Shown here: positions 1 to 12,729 of the stretch, piece by piece
How positions within the stretch are numbered: position 1 is the stretch's first letter
Layout: each line of letters opens with the position of its first letter
Source of the DNA: Chrysopilus asiliformis
Lineage: Eukaryota; Arthropoda; Insecta; Diptera; Rhagionidae
Assembly (NCBI GenBank): GCA_964034945.1
Contig: OZ035961.1
Location: forward strand, 45,744,184-45,808,183
Direction of reading: 5' to 3'
DNA: 64,000 nt
Position numbers and translations under genes: made by a program
The notes under the pieces: model-generated
Told to the model about the DNA's origin: nothing
The model's database searches: none
Seen by the model: the letters and a program-made list of their open reading frames with translations, nothing else

Positions 1-3000
1 AAATTCTCTGCATTTTTGCATTTTACCGTAAAACAATAGCTTTTACTTCTGAACCACTGAAGCGATTTGAATACGGTTTTGGGTGTTGGACAGGTAGACT
101 AGTGTAAATTGTCCACAAGCGTATAAGAAAGGCATATACTGTTCCCATTAGATATGTTTTTTGTTTTCATTACGTTTTTTTGTTATTGTCACGGAATTAA
201 ATTTCTATAACGGTATAATAGTTGCGTTTTTTTAATGTTCTAGAGCACAGAGTAAGTGGGAAATTTCATCGAGTTCGAATGGCAACTAACTTCACGTTGG
301 TTACATCAGTAGGACGTTATTGCTATATTTTCTTGATATAATCACGATTCGCTATCTCCCATGATTAAAACTATTTCGCTGTCGAATAGAACCAACGAAC
401 CACCAACCCAAAATCCTCAATTGAGAATAAAATGTCAGATTTATTATGTTGAAGTTAGCAGCATTTCATTACCGTATAAAATTTCCCTTTATTCCAAGCG
501 CTGTCCGAGATGAAAAGGTGGTGCAGGATTTTGTATGGAAAGCTTGTTCTGAACTGCTTCAGAACATTAAAAAAACGCAACTAATGTAAATTTCAAGAAA
601 ACACCGGAAAATCATTTCACTATTTCGTTACGTTACGATAACGTTTTCCATTCTTGAAAACTGATCGATCTAGATTTTACATCGAATACAAAATTTTGAC
701 AAACTCTTCGACTCTAGAGTAGAGCATGCTCTAAACCTGTGATTCGAATTCACCATCAAACCCAATTTTAGAAAACTCTAATCGGATTGCTTTGATAGAA
801 TTGACTGTTTGAATGTTTAGAATCAGTAGTTATCATCACACGGGGGACTTTGCATTAAATTTATTAGCAATTGTATATTTCACGTTGCTTTAAATCAATA
901 AAACTTAACGCTAAGTATAATTGTTAAGACGACTGCATATATTTAAATTAAATAAATCATGAATGTCGTACGATCTGTGATCATGTAGCTATAGTAACTA
1001 TCAGCTGGACTGATATCTGTGGTAGTCGTGTTTGAGAGAAAAAAAGGCATAAAAGTAAGAAGGGAACACCATCCAATCCACTGATTGTGTGATGTTCGTT
1101 TATTATTCTGATTAAAGCCGTTCAGAGCTTTTCCTTCATTCGAGTCTACTTTTCAAGTTCAGTTCGAATCTAATTTCGCGATTGTTCGGACGGATTTTGC
1201 TTTTCGAAAAAAAAATTTAATTCGTTTTAGTATTTCATTTCGTGAAGAGAAAAAAATTCCAGTAATCTGTTCCAGTGATTTGATACTCGCTATCATATTT
1301 CTAAATTTAGTTTTTCGTTCTTAATTTGTGTGTGAAGTTGGAATAATTTATTATTCAAGGTAAAATCTTTTGTGGGTTTTTGTTTTAAATGCGTGGCTTT
1401 TTTTTTACTTTTCTAAAGGTTTTATTCTTTCTAACGTTCTTCAATAGAGATTTCAGTTTGTTGCTGTACATTTTTTTTCTTTTCAATTTTTTCCCAGTTA
1501 ACATTGATATGGCTAATTCTGTATTGTGGATTTTGTTAAAAATGCACTTGATTAATATTTTATCTGAAGAGTACTTGATATTTTAGGCGTGGCAATAGGA
1601 AATATTGCGATCAGAAGTATGAAGATGAAGTAAAGGTGAAATAGAAGTCAAAGAGCGCACCGGCTTCGTACATATGTGTATACCTAAACAAAACAAGAGA
1701 AGAAAATAATAAAATAACGCAAAGTTACGTCATCGTACTCTTTTTTTTTACAAAAAAAGCGGCATCTGTCACAGATAGATGGCTGGACTAGAAATATGTT
1801 GGGAAATCTGATGGGGCACCAAGTCTAGTATTTTTGCCACGATCGCTCATACTGTGTAAAAACTGTATGAATATCATATGGCAAACGAGGCAAGCAAGCA
1901 AAAAACGAAATCTCGACTTGATCTGCTCTTTGCGCTAATCGCTTAAATACGCTTTTTCTAAACTAATGCAATTCCAAACGCAATTAGCAGATAAATTGAC
2001 ACAAGGCACTTTTTCGTTCAATTTATTAACCGTTTAGTTGTTAATGCAAGCAAAACAATTTGACATTATTTGACCTTCGACTAAGCTGTTTGACGAACAC
2101 TAACTTAACCATGTTCCCTCCGTCCGTTTCGAATCGTTCCGCAGAATTTTAGTTCTACAGATACGAAAAGTTTTTTTTATTATTTCGATAAGAATCGACG
2201 TATCGATATAAATAATCCTTGGCTCTTAATCTTGGCATTCTTTTGGATTAATAGCTAATTAAAGAACGCATATACGATTAAAACAATCAGTAGATATAAT
2301 TTACTGAACCGCAACTCAGACAAAATAATGGACAAGTTCATGAACACTAGTTCAAGTTGGAGAAATTCCTGATATCCGAAAACACTCCTATTTTTACTTT
2401 CACTTGCCTAAGTCGTTGCCCTATACGTAGAAAATAATTTTAAAATAGGCTCGAATCGCAAAATTCACACAGTGACAGTTAGACAGTGTGGTAAGTCTGT
2501 AATGAATTCTAAATAAAAACACCGTTTTTTTACAATTAATATGAAAATCATTTGACTTGCGCATGATCATATCAAAAATGTTTTGTTATCACGTTTAGCC
2601 ACGTGCTCCCCATATGTTATTTAATGGGAGAAATTATTTAGAGAATCTACTTTATTTGTTACAGTACATTCGTATGTCAGAGTTGACTGAAATTATCGCC
2701 ACATTTATTTTTACGTTAGAGGAATTTTCCTTGGTTTCCGTAAATATGAATTCCATAAACTTACACAGTTATCAAACCACCGAACCGTCAGGCAATTCAT
2801 TTAAACATATTTCAAGTAGGTACTTGTCTAGACAATACTGTTTTTGTTAAAAATTTGATATTTTGTCAACTAAGATATTGTGATATCATTTTTTATCACT
2901 TCTGAGTATTTTCTAGTGCAACTGTGGTGTTTTTATGACGACATCAAAATAAGTTTGAAATTACCGACATCGGAATAGTTCACGGAATTTCCCAAAAAGT

Positions 3001-3653
3001 TTATCAAATCATTTTATTCCAGAAGCCGACGTGTTTCAAAGATAATTTTCAAAGATAAAGGGGTGGTTCGAATAAATTTTTCTGTATGAAAGAATTATGT
3101 AAAACTATGATCTTAACACTTTTGGTGTTGATAATATATTTTCTATTGGAATTTCTTGGCTTATAGGTCTTTAAAAAAATAATATAACAAAAATGTTTTT
3201 TAATAGAGTTCAATGCTAGAAGGTCACGTAAAAACCATGAATCAGAAATCATACAATGGTGAAACACAGAATATTTTTTTTATACAACGTAACGTACCGT
3301 TTTCGAGAAGTTCTGATCCGATTTTGCCCGTTAAAAAACCCGACTGCATTTTTTACAACAACAAGAGCTGTGTCAAATTTCTTGTTTCTAACTTAATTTG
3401 ATTTTAAGCTATCGTGTTCACAAATAGACACACAGATGCATATGCATAAATCGAGTCTATTAATCGTTCTAACTACTCATTACACTCTATGTCAGAATCG
3501 TATAGGAGTATATTAGATTTAGTATACCGTGTGTAACGCATCGAACCATTCGTGCGGCACAAGCATGAACTACACCAGGGTGTTTGAGATAACAAAATAT
3601 TTTGATTTCTGCATATACGTCCGTCCGTCTGTCCGTGAACACCATAACTTTCT
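1..3653. other. Noncoding stretch, no gene recognised
   Basis: AT-rich sequence in which I see no convincing coding exon, tRNA or complete mobile element. The only point of note is a purine-rich start near 1030-1060 with a TATA-like CATAAAAG (1047-1054), followed by several hundred bases free of ATG-led ORFs and a donor-like AAG|GTAAAA at 1357-1365. This could be a noncoding first exon, but nothing proves it. Confidence 0.5.
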
Positions 3654-3832
3654 AAGAGCCTGTTCACATTGGTTGAAATAGTCCGCCTAATTATGACAGA
3701 AACTGGCAACATTAGGGCAAGGTGAGGAAGTGGGACTGTCCTAGTAGCAGTCCCACTTCCTCACCTTGCCCTAATGTTGCCAGTTTCTGTCATAATTAGG
3801 CGGACTATTTCAACCAATGTAAACAGGCTCTT
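3654..3832. mobile_element. Hairpin MITE with 85-bp arms
   Basis: Two 85-base arms (3654-3738 and 3748-3832) are reverse complements with very few mismatches around a 9-base loop. The element is almost entirely inverted repeat, as expected of a foldback MITE. A related copy with a longer centre lies at 23740-24143: it shares the GCCTGTTCA start, the CCGCCTAATTA block and the GGGCAAGGTGAGGAAGTGGG block. No clear target-site duplication was found, so the superfamily is not assigned. Confidence 0.85.
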
Positions 3833-4051
3833 GAGCTAGAGTTTTGAAATTTTGTGTAGTTGCGTTTCTCGTAAATGGCGAGAAACGCAACTATACAAAA
3901 TTCTTGAACTGGCAAAATCGGACCATTGCTTTCACCCTCCCCCATACAATCCAAATATTTTTTTTTAATTTTCTCGAAAATGGTGAGTTGTATTGAACAA
4001 TTTATAAAGATAAAATGTGTTTAGAATATTATTTCACCTAACTTATTTATA

Positions 4052-4560
4052 CAGTAATCCCTCGAACTGCGCGGTGGATACGTTCCACAAAAAGAGCGCG
4101 CATTGCGAAACCGCGCACTGTGAACCCTACTTTGTATGAAATATTGAGGTTAGGTCCCAGATATTAGAAAAATTCCAAAAAAAAATAGAAAAAAGTTTTT
4201 ATTTAACGACATATTTAAAGTAATACAAAGATATGATATGTATTACTAATCTTTTTGAAAAATTAGTGATTGATTACCCGATTTTTGTTTTTCATTATGA
4301 ATTTCTGCATATGGGGCTAAAGCGGCTGTCAAATTTCACCAAAATTTTAAGGCACGCTCCATATCAGGGTCCATATTAAGAGCTTCTTATTAAAGTTGAC
4401 TACCAACCAAGCATTAAAAAATTTGTCAGTTTTTCGTGCGTAAGGTTTTTCTTTCTTATAATCTCTATAACTTCACTTTAATCAATTTCGTCGCTATAAT
4501 TATCGCCGAACTGTGTTAAAATATCGTCAGCAGCCATATTTTCTTCATTGCTTCCCCACC
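4052..4560 (-). mobile_element. Pogo/Tigger-like transposon relic
   Basis: The sequence begins TA|CAGTAATCCCTCGAACTGC, a TA-flanked end of pogo/Tigger type, with repeated GCGCGGT-like blocks behind it. On the minus strand about 4490-4560 reads as the acidic end of a protein (AADDILTQFGDNYSDEID then stop), which resembles the tail region of such transposases. A second end with the same signature lies at 29170. The element is decayed and one end was not located. Confidence 0.5.
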
Positions 4561-4804
4561 AATTCATCCCCACCAATTGTCTTACCTAATGTCACAATTT
4601 CTACTAAATATAAACACTAATATAAGCACGAAATTACCAAATATGTACGAAGATATCAAATTACCAGCTGATTCCTTCTTGTCGGGGATGACAATTTTCT
4701 CGAAAACAGTGAATTGTTTTGAAAAATCTATCAAGGCAAAAAGTATTAGGAATATGGTTTTACATAACTCATCCATACATCAAAATATCTGTTTGGCGAT
4801 GATA

Positions 4805-4899
4805 GCTCGAATCTTGTACCTTTTAATTTAAATAAAACTTAAAAAAAAACAAGCTCGAATTTTGTCCCTCTTAATTTAAATAAAACTTAAAAAAACAAG
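4805..4899. repeat. Two-unit tandem duplication, 47-48 bp
   Basis: Units 4805-4852 and 4853-4899 both run GCTCGAAT, TTGT, CC, TTAATTTAAATAAAACTT, a run of A, and CAAG. They differ mainly in A-run length and a few substitutions. Confidence 0.8.
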
Positions 4900-7120
4900 A
4901 CAACTATAATTTTCTCAAATTAATAAACATCATTCCAATAATATTAGTGATTGTAAAGAACGCTACTAAATTTTACTATTTTTCAAAATGTTTAAGAAGC
5001 TGTCCATAAAATACATTAGAGTTTTCGAAAATGACTCGCAACATTTTTCACACTTTTTTATATGGGATTTTATACCATCAAAATACTAGCGCAAACCCCC
5101 TCTCCATAAACGTTTGAAGTATTTTATAGACAGCCGCTAAAGGGAAATTTAAAAATACATAAAAGATAGCCTCCTTTTTAATTGACGACCTCTGCATTAC
5201 AACTGCAAGAATCTTATAACCTCGTCATATTTATAAAGTTGTACTGCATTAATTAAATATTCCAAAGTCAATAGTTAGATATTTTATGTATTTATCGAGA
5301 AAATGTTTTTAAAAATTCCTTATTTTTCAGCTCGAATATTTTCCGTGTTATTGGACTATTTTGTACGGGAAGGAAATCTTTTCACCCCTTTCGTTGATTA
5401 GTAGGCAAGGACAACAATTTTTTATGCACAATTTTATAATTGCACTTTATGGGGTCTATATTTTGTGTTTTTCACTCCTTATGTAGAGAATTATAATTTT
5501 TTATTATATTAAATTATTATATGGGACTCATATTGTAATGTATTATCAAGTAGAAATCATTTCTTAAGGTATTATCATATCAAATTTGGTGACGGTATTC
5601 TCTTTTGGTCTTATTTATGCATGTTTTGATGATATTTCGTTTTTTTTTGCACGTTTGTCATACTAATAACTTTTATTAGTTTAAAATATAATTTAACACA
5701 CAGGTAAGTTGTTTTTTCGTATTTAACTAAACATGCACGTACGATTCTTTATTTGTTGATATTAAATAACCAAAATCAATTTAATACTTTGTTGTGAAAA
5801 GTTTTCGCTTAAACCGCCATCGGCCGCTTTAGATCCTGCGCGCATTTTCCATCCTACACATAACAAAAATGTGAACGCAACAACATCTTCGGAACGAAAT
5901 CTATTTTGAGATTTCTGTTGGTTTGCTTAAGATTTAAATATATATCACTTTGTTTTCAGTTACCGGTCAAGATAGCGAAAGATTGAGTCGATATAAGCTC
6001 TATTGTATAATTAAATATTTGATATAATTATTCTTTATTGTTTAAAAAACAAAGTTAATTCATTTATAACATATTACGCTCAAAGTTACCAAGTCTATAG
6101 TATTTTCATTCCAATTAAGGTCATCTTTATCAATTTTTTCTTTAAATATAATTGGCTTCCTAAGAAAATTGTGGAAAATTCCTATAAATATTTTACTGAA
6201 TTAGAAAAACGTTTTTTTTTCATAATGTAGTGTTTTTAAGTCTTTTTTCGTCATTGTGATTTTATAAAAGAAACAATATGTTGAATATTGATCAAAATAT
6301 AGTGTTTTATATATTCGGTTCAGCAATTTTAATCACTATCAAATTCAATTGAAAGGCTTCCTTTTTTATCTCGCTAGCTACTGTTTTTTTTTGTTTATCT
6401 CCAGTAATGAAAACAATATAATTATATAGTTTACTATTGATCATTCTTAGTTAACGTATTAAAAAACGGTTATAAATCCATACAATGAAAAAAAATTGAA
6501 ACGACCATTTTTAGTGTAATTTTGACATTAAATGTGAAACCATATAAAAATTATGAGAAAAACCTTTCAAACGGATATTCAGCGATGTCAAATTCACTTC
6601 AATTCGAAAATCGAAGCAAACATCTTGTCGAATTTAAATTTATTGTTTCCGATGTACTATAATAATAGCGTGTATGATCCTCTTAACTCTTTAGACATAT
6701 TGGACATAAGTTTATACATTAGATCCCTGATTATGGTGCTAACGTAAACACACTTCTTCACGTAAACACACTTCTACAATTTCACTCGTATTTTTTATAG
6801 TTTTTGAGTTTTTTTTTCAAATAATTTTAATTACTTTAAATAATCTCTAAAAAAAACTTAAGCACTAAACATTTTACTCACGAAAAACTATTTTTAACTA
6901 TCTTCCTGCACAAAAAAAAAGTATTTTTTAGTTGTCAACCAACACATTAGTTCCTACAAAGCGTTGTCTGGGAATTTATTTTAAGCATTTTTTTAGTCAA
7001 GCATTTTTTTTTCGTCAAGCATTTAAATTTTTTCCGCATTTAGGTTTTTTCCGCATGTAGATTGAATTTTCAAAAATGCCGGCATTTAGAACGTGGACAA
7101 AATCTAGTATCAAATAGATG
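4900..7120. other. Noncoding AT-rich stretch
   Basis: No exon, RNA gene or bounded element could be supported here. Short open frames are present but lack family motifs and biased codon use. Confidence 0.5.
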
Positions 7121-7277
7121 CAGTGAAGCTCCCATAGGCGGGTCCCAAAATTTTGTGTCCGGTTATAAATGTAGGTGTCCGTTTATCAGAAAAGCCTTAA
7201 TATTTGAATCACGAATTTGGACAGAGGAAATGTTTCCGATTGAGGGAATTGTCCGCCTATGAAAGATGGTTTCACTG
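7121..7277. mobile_element. Short MITE with CAGTGAA termini
   Basis: The left end CAGTGAAGCTCCCATAGGCGG and the right end, read in reverse as CAGTGAAACC with a matching CATAGGCGG block, form imperfect terminal inverted repeats on a 157-bp element. The CAGTG start is of pogo type. No clear TA duplication flanks both sides. Confidence 0.6.
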
Positions 7278-7882
7278 TAAACGTAAGTAAAAATTACAAT
7301 GTCCAGCGTTCTATGAAAATGAAAAAATCTTTGATAAAATCTTTTCAAAACCTACCGGCACCGTAATATTTTGACAGTGTTTAGCATTTTTTTACTCAAA
7401 CAGAATCGGAAACGTATACTGTTCACGGAAAAATTCTTCATTTCAGTTTTCATTGACACACACAGAAGACAATCGTGAAATATAATATCTTAAAAATCGA
7501 CATTTCGATTGGAAGTAACAAAAATTAAAATTTTTAAAGTTACAACAATTAATATTTTATGTATGGAAAGGTTACGTAGAATCGTGTTCTAACCACTTTT
7601 TGTCTTCACGAATTCTTTGTTCAAATGTATCGCTATTTCCTTGAAACGTTTATCAAAGTATAGACAATCCAAGTAATTTCAGTTCTATTTAACAATGTAA
7701 GTACAAAGGAGAAGCCATACTTTTTTTAGTGGGTGTAGACATGAAACAACACAGTCAGTCGAATCCCCCTTGTTTCTTGCGTCGCACCTCAAGGCAATTA
7801 ATTCTCTTCACCGCACCCACTGAAATCATTTCCAGCCGCACTAGTCCAACGTCATTTTGACAAATTATTTTGTATTAACTAA

Positions 7883-8526
7883 TACTATGTTCACACCGAC
7901 GCAAAATTACGTAATTTTGAAGATTTTCGTAATTCTGAACGAAATCTAGATCGAAATCACGAGATTTCCGGTACAAAAGCCTGTTTTCAAAATTACTAAA
8001 AGTATGCAGTTTCCACAAAATTACGAACGAAATCAAGCAAAAACAGTGTATACAACCCTGCATCACTCATTCAGCTCTCTTCAGCACATCAGTTTTGACA
8101 TTTGTGCTGCATTGGAAAAACGGAAATATAAGAAAAAGAAGCCGTGTTCTGCACGCGAAGAGGATATATTAGTAAACCTGTGGTCTGAAAAAATAAACAA
8201 CCTACGCGGGGCAAAAAAAATGGACCTGTTTTTGATGCGATTAGATATGAAATGGAAAATAATTGTTTATTTTCATTACAGATAATTCCCATTTTCGTCT
8301 AAAGTGTCTAATTCTGTTTGCACATATTTCATCGATGTTTTGAATTGTATTATTCATCATATTACTAAAATTCATAGTAATCCTACACAAACTTCCTCGA
8401 TCCATTTTTGAACTAACGTAGTTGAAATGTCAAACAAAATTACCTTAACCTCTGTGTGAACACTTTGGTTTAAGATCTAAATCATTTCGCAAAATTACCT
8501 GATTTTGCGTCGGTGTGAACATAGTA
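7883..8526 (+). mobile_element. Harbinger/ISL2EU-like element with Myb/SANT remnant
   Basis: Inverted ends of about 38 bp share ACTATGTTCACACCGACGC followed by AAAAT; the flanks give a 2-bp AT/TA duplication. Inside, an open frame at 8004-8285 contains residues 43-74, beginning KKKPCSAREEDILVNLWSEK. The pattern of S-x-EED-x-L-x-x-LW with L-R-G-A-K behind it matches the Myb/SANT-like (MADF-type) DNA-binding protein that Harbinger elements carry as a second gene. No DDE nuclease is left, so this is a deletion derivative. Confidence 0.7.
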
Positions 8527-8876
8527 TAAAACTGCTTTGACGTTTATAAGAAAATCGTTTTCAAAATATTTTAATTAATTTTATTTTGTAATCAAACTTT
8601 CAAAGAAAATCGTCATGACTCTTAGGGCTGTCCATAAAATACGTCACGTCATGCTTTTCTTTACACTTTTTCACAATTTTGTGCAAGGAAGTTAGTACGC
8701 CGATCCGGGACCCCAACTCCCTCGCTAACTATATGGCATATTTATTAAACAGTCCCGTAGAAAAAAACCTATGAATTAATTTGAAATTACTGAATTTAAA
8801 AGTAATTGTTAAAATTTGTCAGTCGGCAATCGGTTTCTTGGCGCTCTGGGCAGATAACACAATTTATCGCCCTTAA

Positions 8877-9105
8877 CCCTAATCCTCCTAGGTTGAGTCT
8901 TTGGTACTCATTTCAACTTTGCTTTGGATGCCACCAAATGGAAATCAAGTCCGTTTACATCTGGACGAACGTGCTCACATAACATTATGTGAAAAAAAAA
9001 AATTCTAATACTGTTAAATTTAGTGTTTTATATATAACTTTCATATGAGAGCGCGGGACTCATCCTAGGTGTTTTTGTTTGTAAATTAACCCAGGATGAT
9101 TAGGG
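8877..9105. mobile_element. piggyBac-type MITE with TTAA duplication
   Basis: The 229-bp element has ends CCCTAATCCTCCT and, in reverse, CCCTAATCATCCT. It is flanked by TTAA at 8873-8876 and 9106-9109. A CCC start and TTAA duplication are the hallmarks of piggyBac insertion. It has no coding capacity. Two further elements of near-identical length and logic lie at 12330-12560 and 33562-33777. Confidence 0.85.
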
Positions 9106-9109
9106 TTAA

Positions 9110-11262
9110 AGGTGTTCTTAAGCAAAAGTTGATTTTTTTGTGATTTTCTACCACATTTTTGTGTAGTTTGCTATCACAAACCGAAATAGCTTCCCCATTC
9201 TCTTTGCTTTACTGCGCCACTGATGGTAATGTATAAAAAAATATCATTAAATTTGAAAATATGCAAATTAGGTTAGCTATGTACCTTGATTTCACAAAAA
9301 CGGTGTAATTTTTCCATACGTAAAATTCCAATTTTAACAACTTTAACCGTTATCTGTGGACGTATGGTCCCACAAGCCTCTCGCTTTTCTCGATTTTTAA
9401 AAATCGAAAACTTCTCCTTCAGCCGCGTAGTTGAACTTCCTTTTATTTTAGACTTATAAACATGCCTCAGGGATTATTATTTCTTTGAAAAATCTCAAAA
9501 TGAAGTATAGGGTTATGTGAGACCCCTCGTCCGTGGAAGTGTAAAATATAAATCACGTCCATAGTTAAAAGTTAATAAAGTTCCAAATTAAGTAAATATT
9601 AGAATCGATGTTTGAAGCTTGTAAACCTCGTCATATGGGGCAGTTTTCAATTTTATAGTAGCCTTTTCTTCGAAATTGAATTATTTTCCGTTAAAATATT
9701 AGTATATCCCTTTTAGTCTAAAAGGACCACTGGTAATACTTCAATGAGCACGTGCTAAATGAAAGCTTTATTCCTGCGCAATCTCGGACTTGCAGGCGAC
9801 TATAACAAACAATAAAGAATAATATCTCGATAAAATATAGAACATACGAAAAGAAGTTTTTTACGATCACGTCTAAGGAAAAACAGATGTTTTATATCAC
9901 ATCTCCAACGACCTTTCAACGGAAAGCTTCACAAATCGGTTTCAGTTATCTTACAAGCTTTACAGCGAAACGGTTGCGGCTTATTGTTTTACCTAGAACC
10001 AACAACAACAATCGGTTTTACCATCGGATTTCGTCTCTTCTGATTTGTCCATCAGTTGAATCCCAGCAGTCATATTCGTCTGACAGTTTCAATTATTGTA
10101 CGGGCAATTTGATTGTAGATTTGATTATACTCAAAAGAAGAAAATAAAAAATTAAAACAAAATTAAATAAAAATCTTGATCTGTAGAAGTAATTCACCTG
10201 TTTTTGGTTTTGTTTGAGAAAAGATTTCTCGGCAGGAAAATTACGCGAAAATCGATTTTAAACAGAAATAAATTCTTTGTCTAAATATTATTCTAATGTG
10301 TGTGTAAAGGTCGTATATCGGACAAACGTTTCCGTAAATATTCATCCCGGGTGTTTAATATTGAAAAAAAGACTGATTCCATTCAAAGTTTAGTGAAACA
10401 AATTAAAGGAAATCTCAACGCAAAAATGGTTTACACAACGATTTACGATGAGGAACCCGAAGAGGTAAAAAATGACTTTGACTAACACCAAGAAAATAAC
10501 ATTTTGTGTTTTTCTTAATGGAATATTTTCCCTGCACAATCGCACTTTAGTTAGTCCTTTAGTTGTCCTTCAGATTCAAGATATGAAATGTTAAAAGGAC
10601 AAATTCTAATTCGTATTTATTCCTGAAAAAACGAAAATAATTCTAAAAACTTTAAATCGCATTTAATTCCCATTGGAAAACCATTCGTTCTATTATTCAC
10701 ATTCGATTAGATAATCCAACGTTAATTAACCGTCACCTTGACCGTGTACACGGAACAAGATGAGTTCACCGATTTCACAAAAAGTGTGATTTTCTAATTT
10801 TCCGCTTCAAGATTTAAGCTTGGCGGTTTGCATCATTTAAACATTATTTTGTTGAAATTTTATACAATTTGTGACCGAACCATTGAACTATCATACATTT
10901 TTTTTCCTTCAAGTTCGTGACGAACAATGAATGTATAAATAAGAATTCAATTGCTAATCGAAAAACAAGTGATTATAACATTTTGTTTACTTAAAATCTG
11001 ATAATGTATCGAAATTAAATATTTAAAAAGCCACGTTAGGTCTTTATAAGTGGTAATTTGACGTTTTTTTAAATTGAAATGTCTTTTATATTCGCTATTA
11101 TGTAATTAGTATTTTTAAATTTCTGTTGAGCAATTTTAACGCTTTAAAGTAAATCTAAAAAAAAAATGAAAGTCTGAAATTAGAATGACATATTTTATAG
11201 GCAGGTAACTTCAACTTTACAGTAGATCATGTCATACGTTCTAAAAAAAAATTTAAAATACT
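9110..11262. other. Noncoding stretch with one weak ORF
   Basis: No bounded element was found. An open frame at 10300-10485 (+) gives a charged 61-residue sequence ending EEPEEVKNDFD. Its composition is more protein-like than its neighbours, but I recognise no family, promoter or splice partner, so it is not called as a gene. Confidence 0.4.
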
Positions 11263-11481
11263 AATGGCCCCCTTACATTTGCGGTTTTGCTGGAATTTCT
11301 TTCTTAAAACTTATTCATGTAAGTTTTTCAAAAATTGAATTTATTCCGGCGATTTCAGGTGTAAAAATTCCAGTTTCGGCGTCATTCAGGAACATATTTC
11401 TGAATTTTGTGTCGTAATGTAAACGGTTCTGGAACATGTAAAATCGCCGAATGAAGTAGCAGTGTAAACAGCCCCTAATAT
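11263..11481. mobile_element. Probable MITE, about 220 bp
   Basis: The left end TAATGGCCCCCTTACA and the right end, in reverse TATTAGGGGCTGTTTACA, pair imperfectly. The interior is full of short inverted blocks (TTCCGGCGATTT with AAATCGCCGAA). Ends and duplication are less clear than for the other elements. Confidence 0.5.
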
Positions 11482-11605
11482 GTGGGAATCGGATTTTTCG
11501 GGAAGACAATACTTTGTTTAAGAGAAAAAAAAACCTTTTTGAAAGAAAAGAAAGGTATAAGAGGGAATATACACTATGACTACAATTTTATAGTCAGAGT
11601 ACACT

Positions 11606-11700
11606 TGTTCCCTTCTTCCCGATTGCTGCAAGCAAAAGCAGGTTTTTGCTTTGGTTAAAAATGTTCCCTTCTTCCCGATTGCTGCAAGCAAAAGCAGGTT
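11606..11700. repeat. Perfect 39-bp direct repeat, two copies
   Basis: Copies at 11606-11644 and 11662-11700 are identical, beginning TGTTCCCTTCTTCCCGATTG and ending AAAGCAGGTT. They are separated by 17 bases. Confidence 0.9.
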
Positions 11701-11724
11701 ATTGTTTTTAGCATTTTGTCATGT

Positions 11725-11765
11725 AACTTTAGCCCGTAACAAATTATTTGTTACGGGCTAAAGTT
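11725..11765. repeat. Perfect 20-bp inverted repeat with one-base loop
   Basis: AACTTTAGCCCGTAACAAAT (11725-11744) is followed by a single T and its exact reverse complement (11746-11765). It directly follows the 39-bp direct repeats. A transcript would form a very stable hairpin; no terminator or RNA role can be inferred from sequence alone. Confidence 0.95.
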
Positions 11766-12169
11766 CAAACGGGTAGACCGATTTTCTGAAATTGGTGTCC
11801 ATATATTTGTCAGCTCTTACTAATGGTCCTTAAGCATCTCTTGATAAAGAAAAAACCAAATGGAGGACGAGAGACATTTTACCCAAATTATTTACATTTT
11901 CCAGAAAAAGTAGACAAATGTCGATATGGGTATCAAATGAAAGGACTTGTCTCGAAAACAACAAATAAATATGTATGACGTACTCGTATTTACATGATCT
12001 TGTAATCGACTGGTACGTTTCCAATACGGTTTTCGCCAATAGTTAGGAAATCCCTGTACTGACCATTTAAAAGTTTCATTATATTTGTTTCCCTTTCTCC
12101 CTACCCCTCGCCTGATATCTCCTGAACTGCTAAACCGCGGCTTTCGCCAATACGTAGAGATTTTCTCTA

Positions 12170-12729
12170 CACGGCAAAAAATCCTGGAGTATTTTTCAAT
12201 CCAAAGATTATATTGACGAAATCTTAATACATATTTTGGATTGGAATTTAATACATGCGAATTTTTGAAAATATTTTAGCCTTTTTTGCTGTCATATTTG
12301 AAAATTTTTTTATTATGTATCGAACTTAACCCTCTAACCGGAATATTTCCGAGAAAAATTCACTAAAATATGACTTTCAACTTGCGACAGACCGTAACCA
12401 AGACAACGTACAGGGCTAAATTTTTTCCAGCATGTAAAGCGATAACTTACAAAAGTCAGTGTAAGACGTTCCGGAGATTTCCGGCGATTAAAATTGCTAC
12501 CCGTTATAAACAAGCGAATTCCTTGAAGCCCGCCTTAAGGCGGGCATTCCGGTTAGAGGGTTAAGTACTTTTAACATTAATGTCTACAATTTAATCAAAA
12601 TTTTAGACTTTAATACTGAATTAAACCAAAAATAAATTTATAAAAATTTCCAATCCATATTATTGGATTACATATAGGTCCAGCGTAATCCAGTTTTGAT
12701 TGGAATTCACTCCAAGATTTTTTGCCGTG
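12170..12729. mobile_element. TA-flanked MITE carrying a nested TTAA MITE
   Basis: Ends are CACGGCAAAAAATC with a TA on each side (12168-12169 and 12730-12731). A sister at 62824-63166 has the same ends and largely the same body. The alignment breaks at 12326-12564, where this copy carries a second element (12330-12560). A TA duplication suggests a Tc1/mariner-type source. No coding sequence is present. Confidence 0.9.
12330..12560. mobile_element. Nested piggyBac-type MITE (TTAA)
   Basis: The 231-bp insert begins CCCTCTAACCGGAAT and ends with its reverse complement. It is bracketed by TTAA (12326-12329 and 12561-12564). The sister element at 62.8 kb has the single TTAA of the empty site (GAACTTAAGTAC), so insertion and duplication are read directly. 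A 64-residue open frame inside has no recognisable motif. Confidence 0.95.

Noticed and set aside
10300..10485. 61-codon + frame with a charged sequence
   Set aside because: Looks more protein-like than average, but no family, splice partner or start context could be shown.
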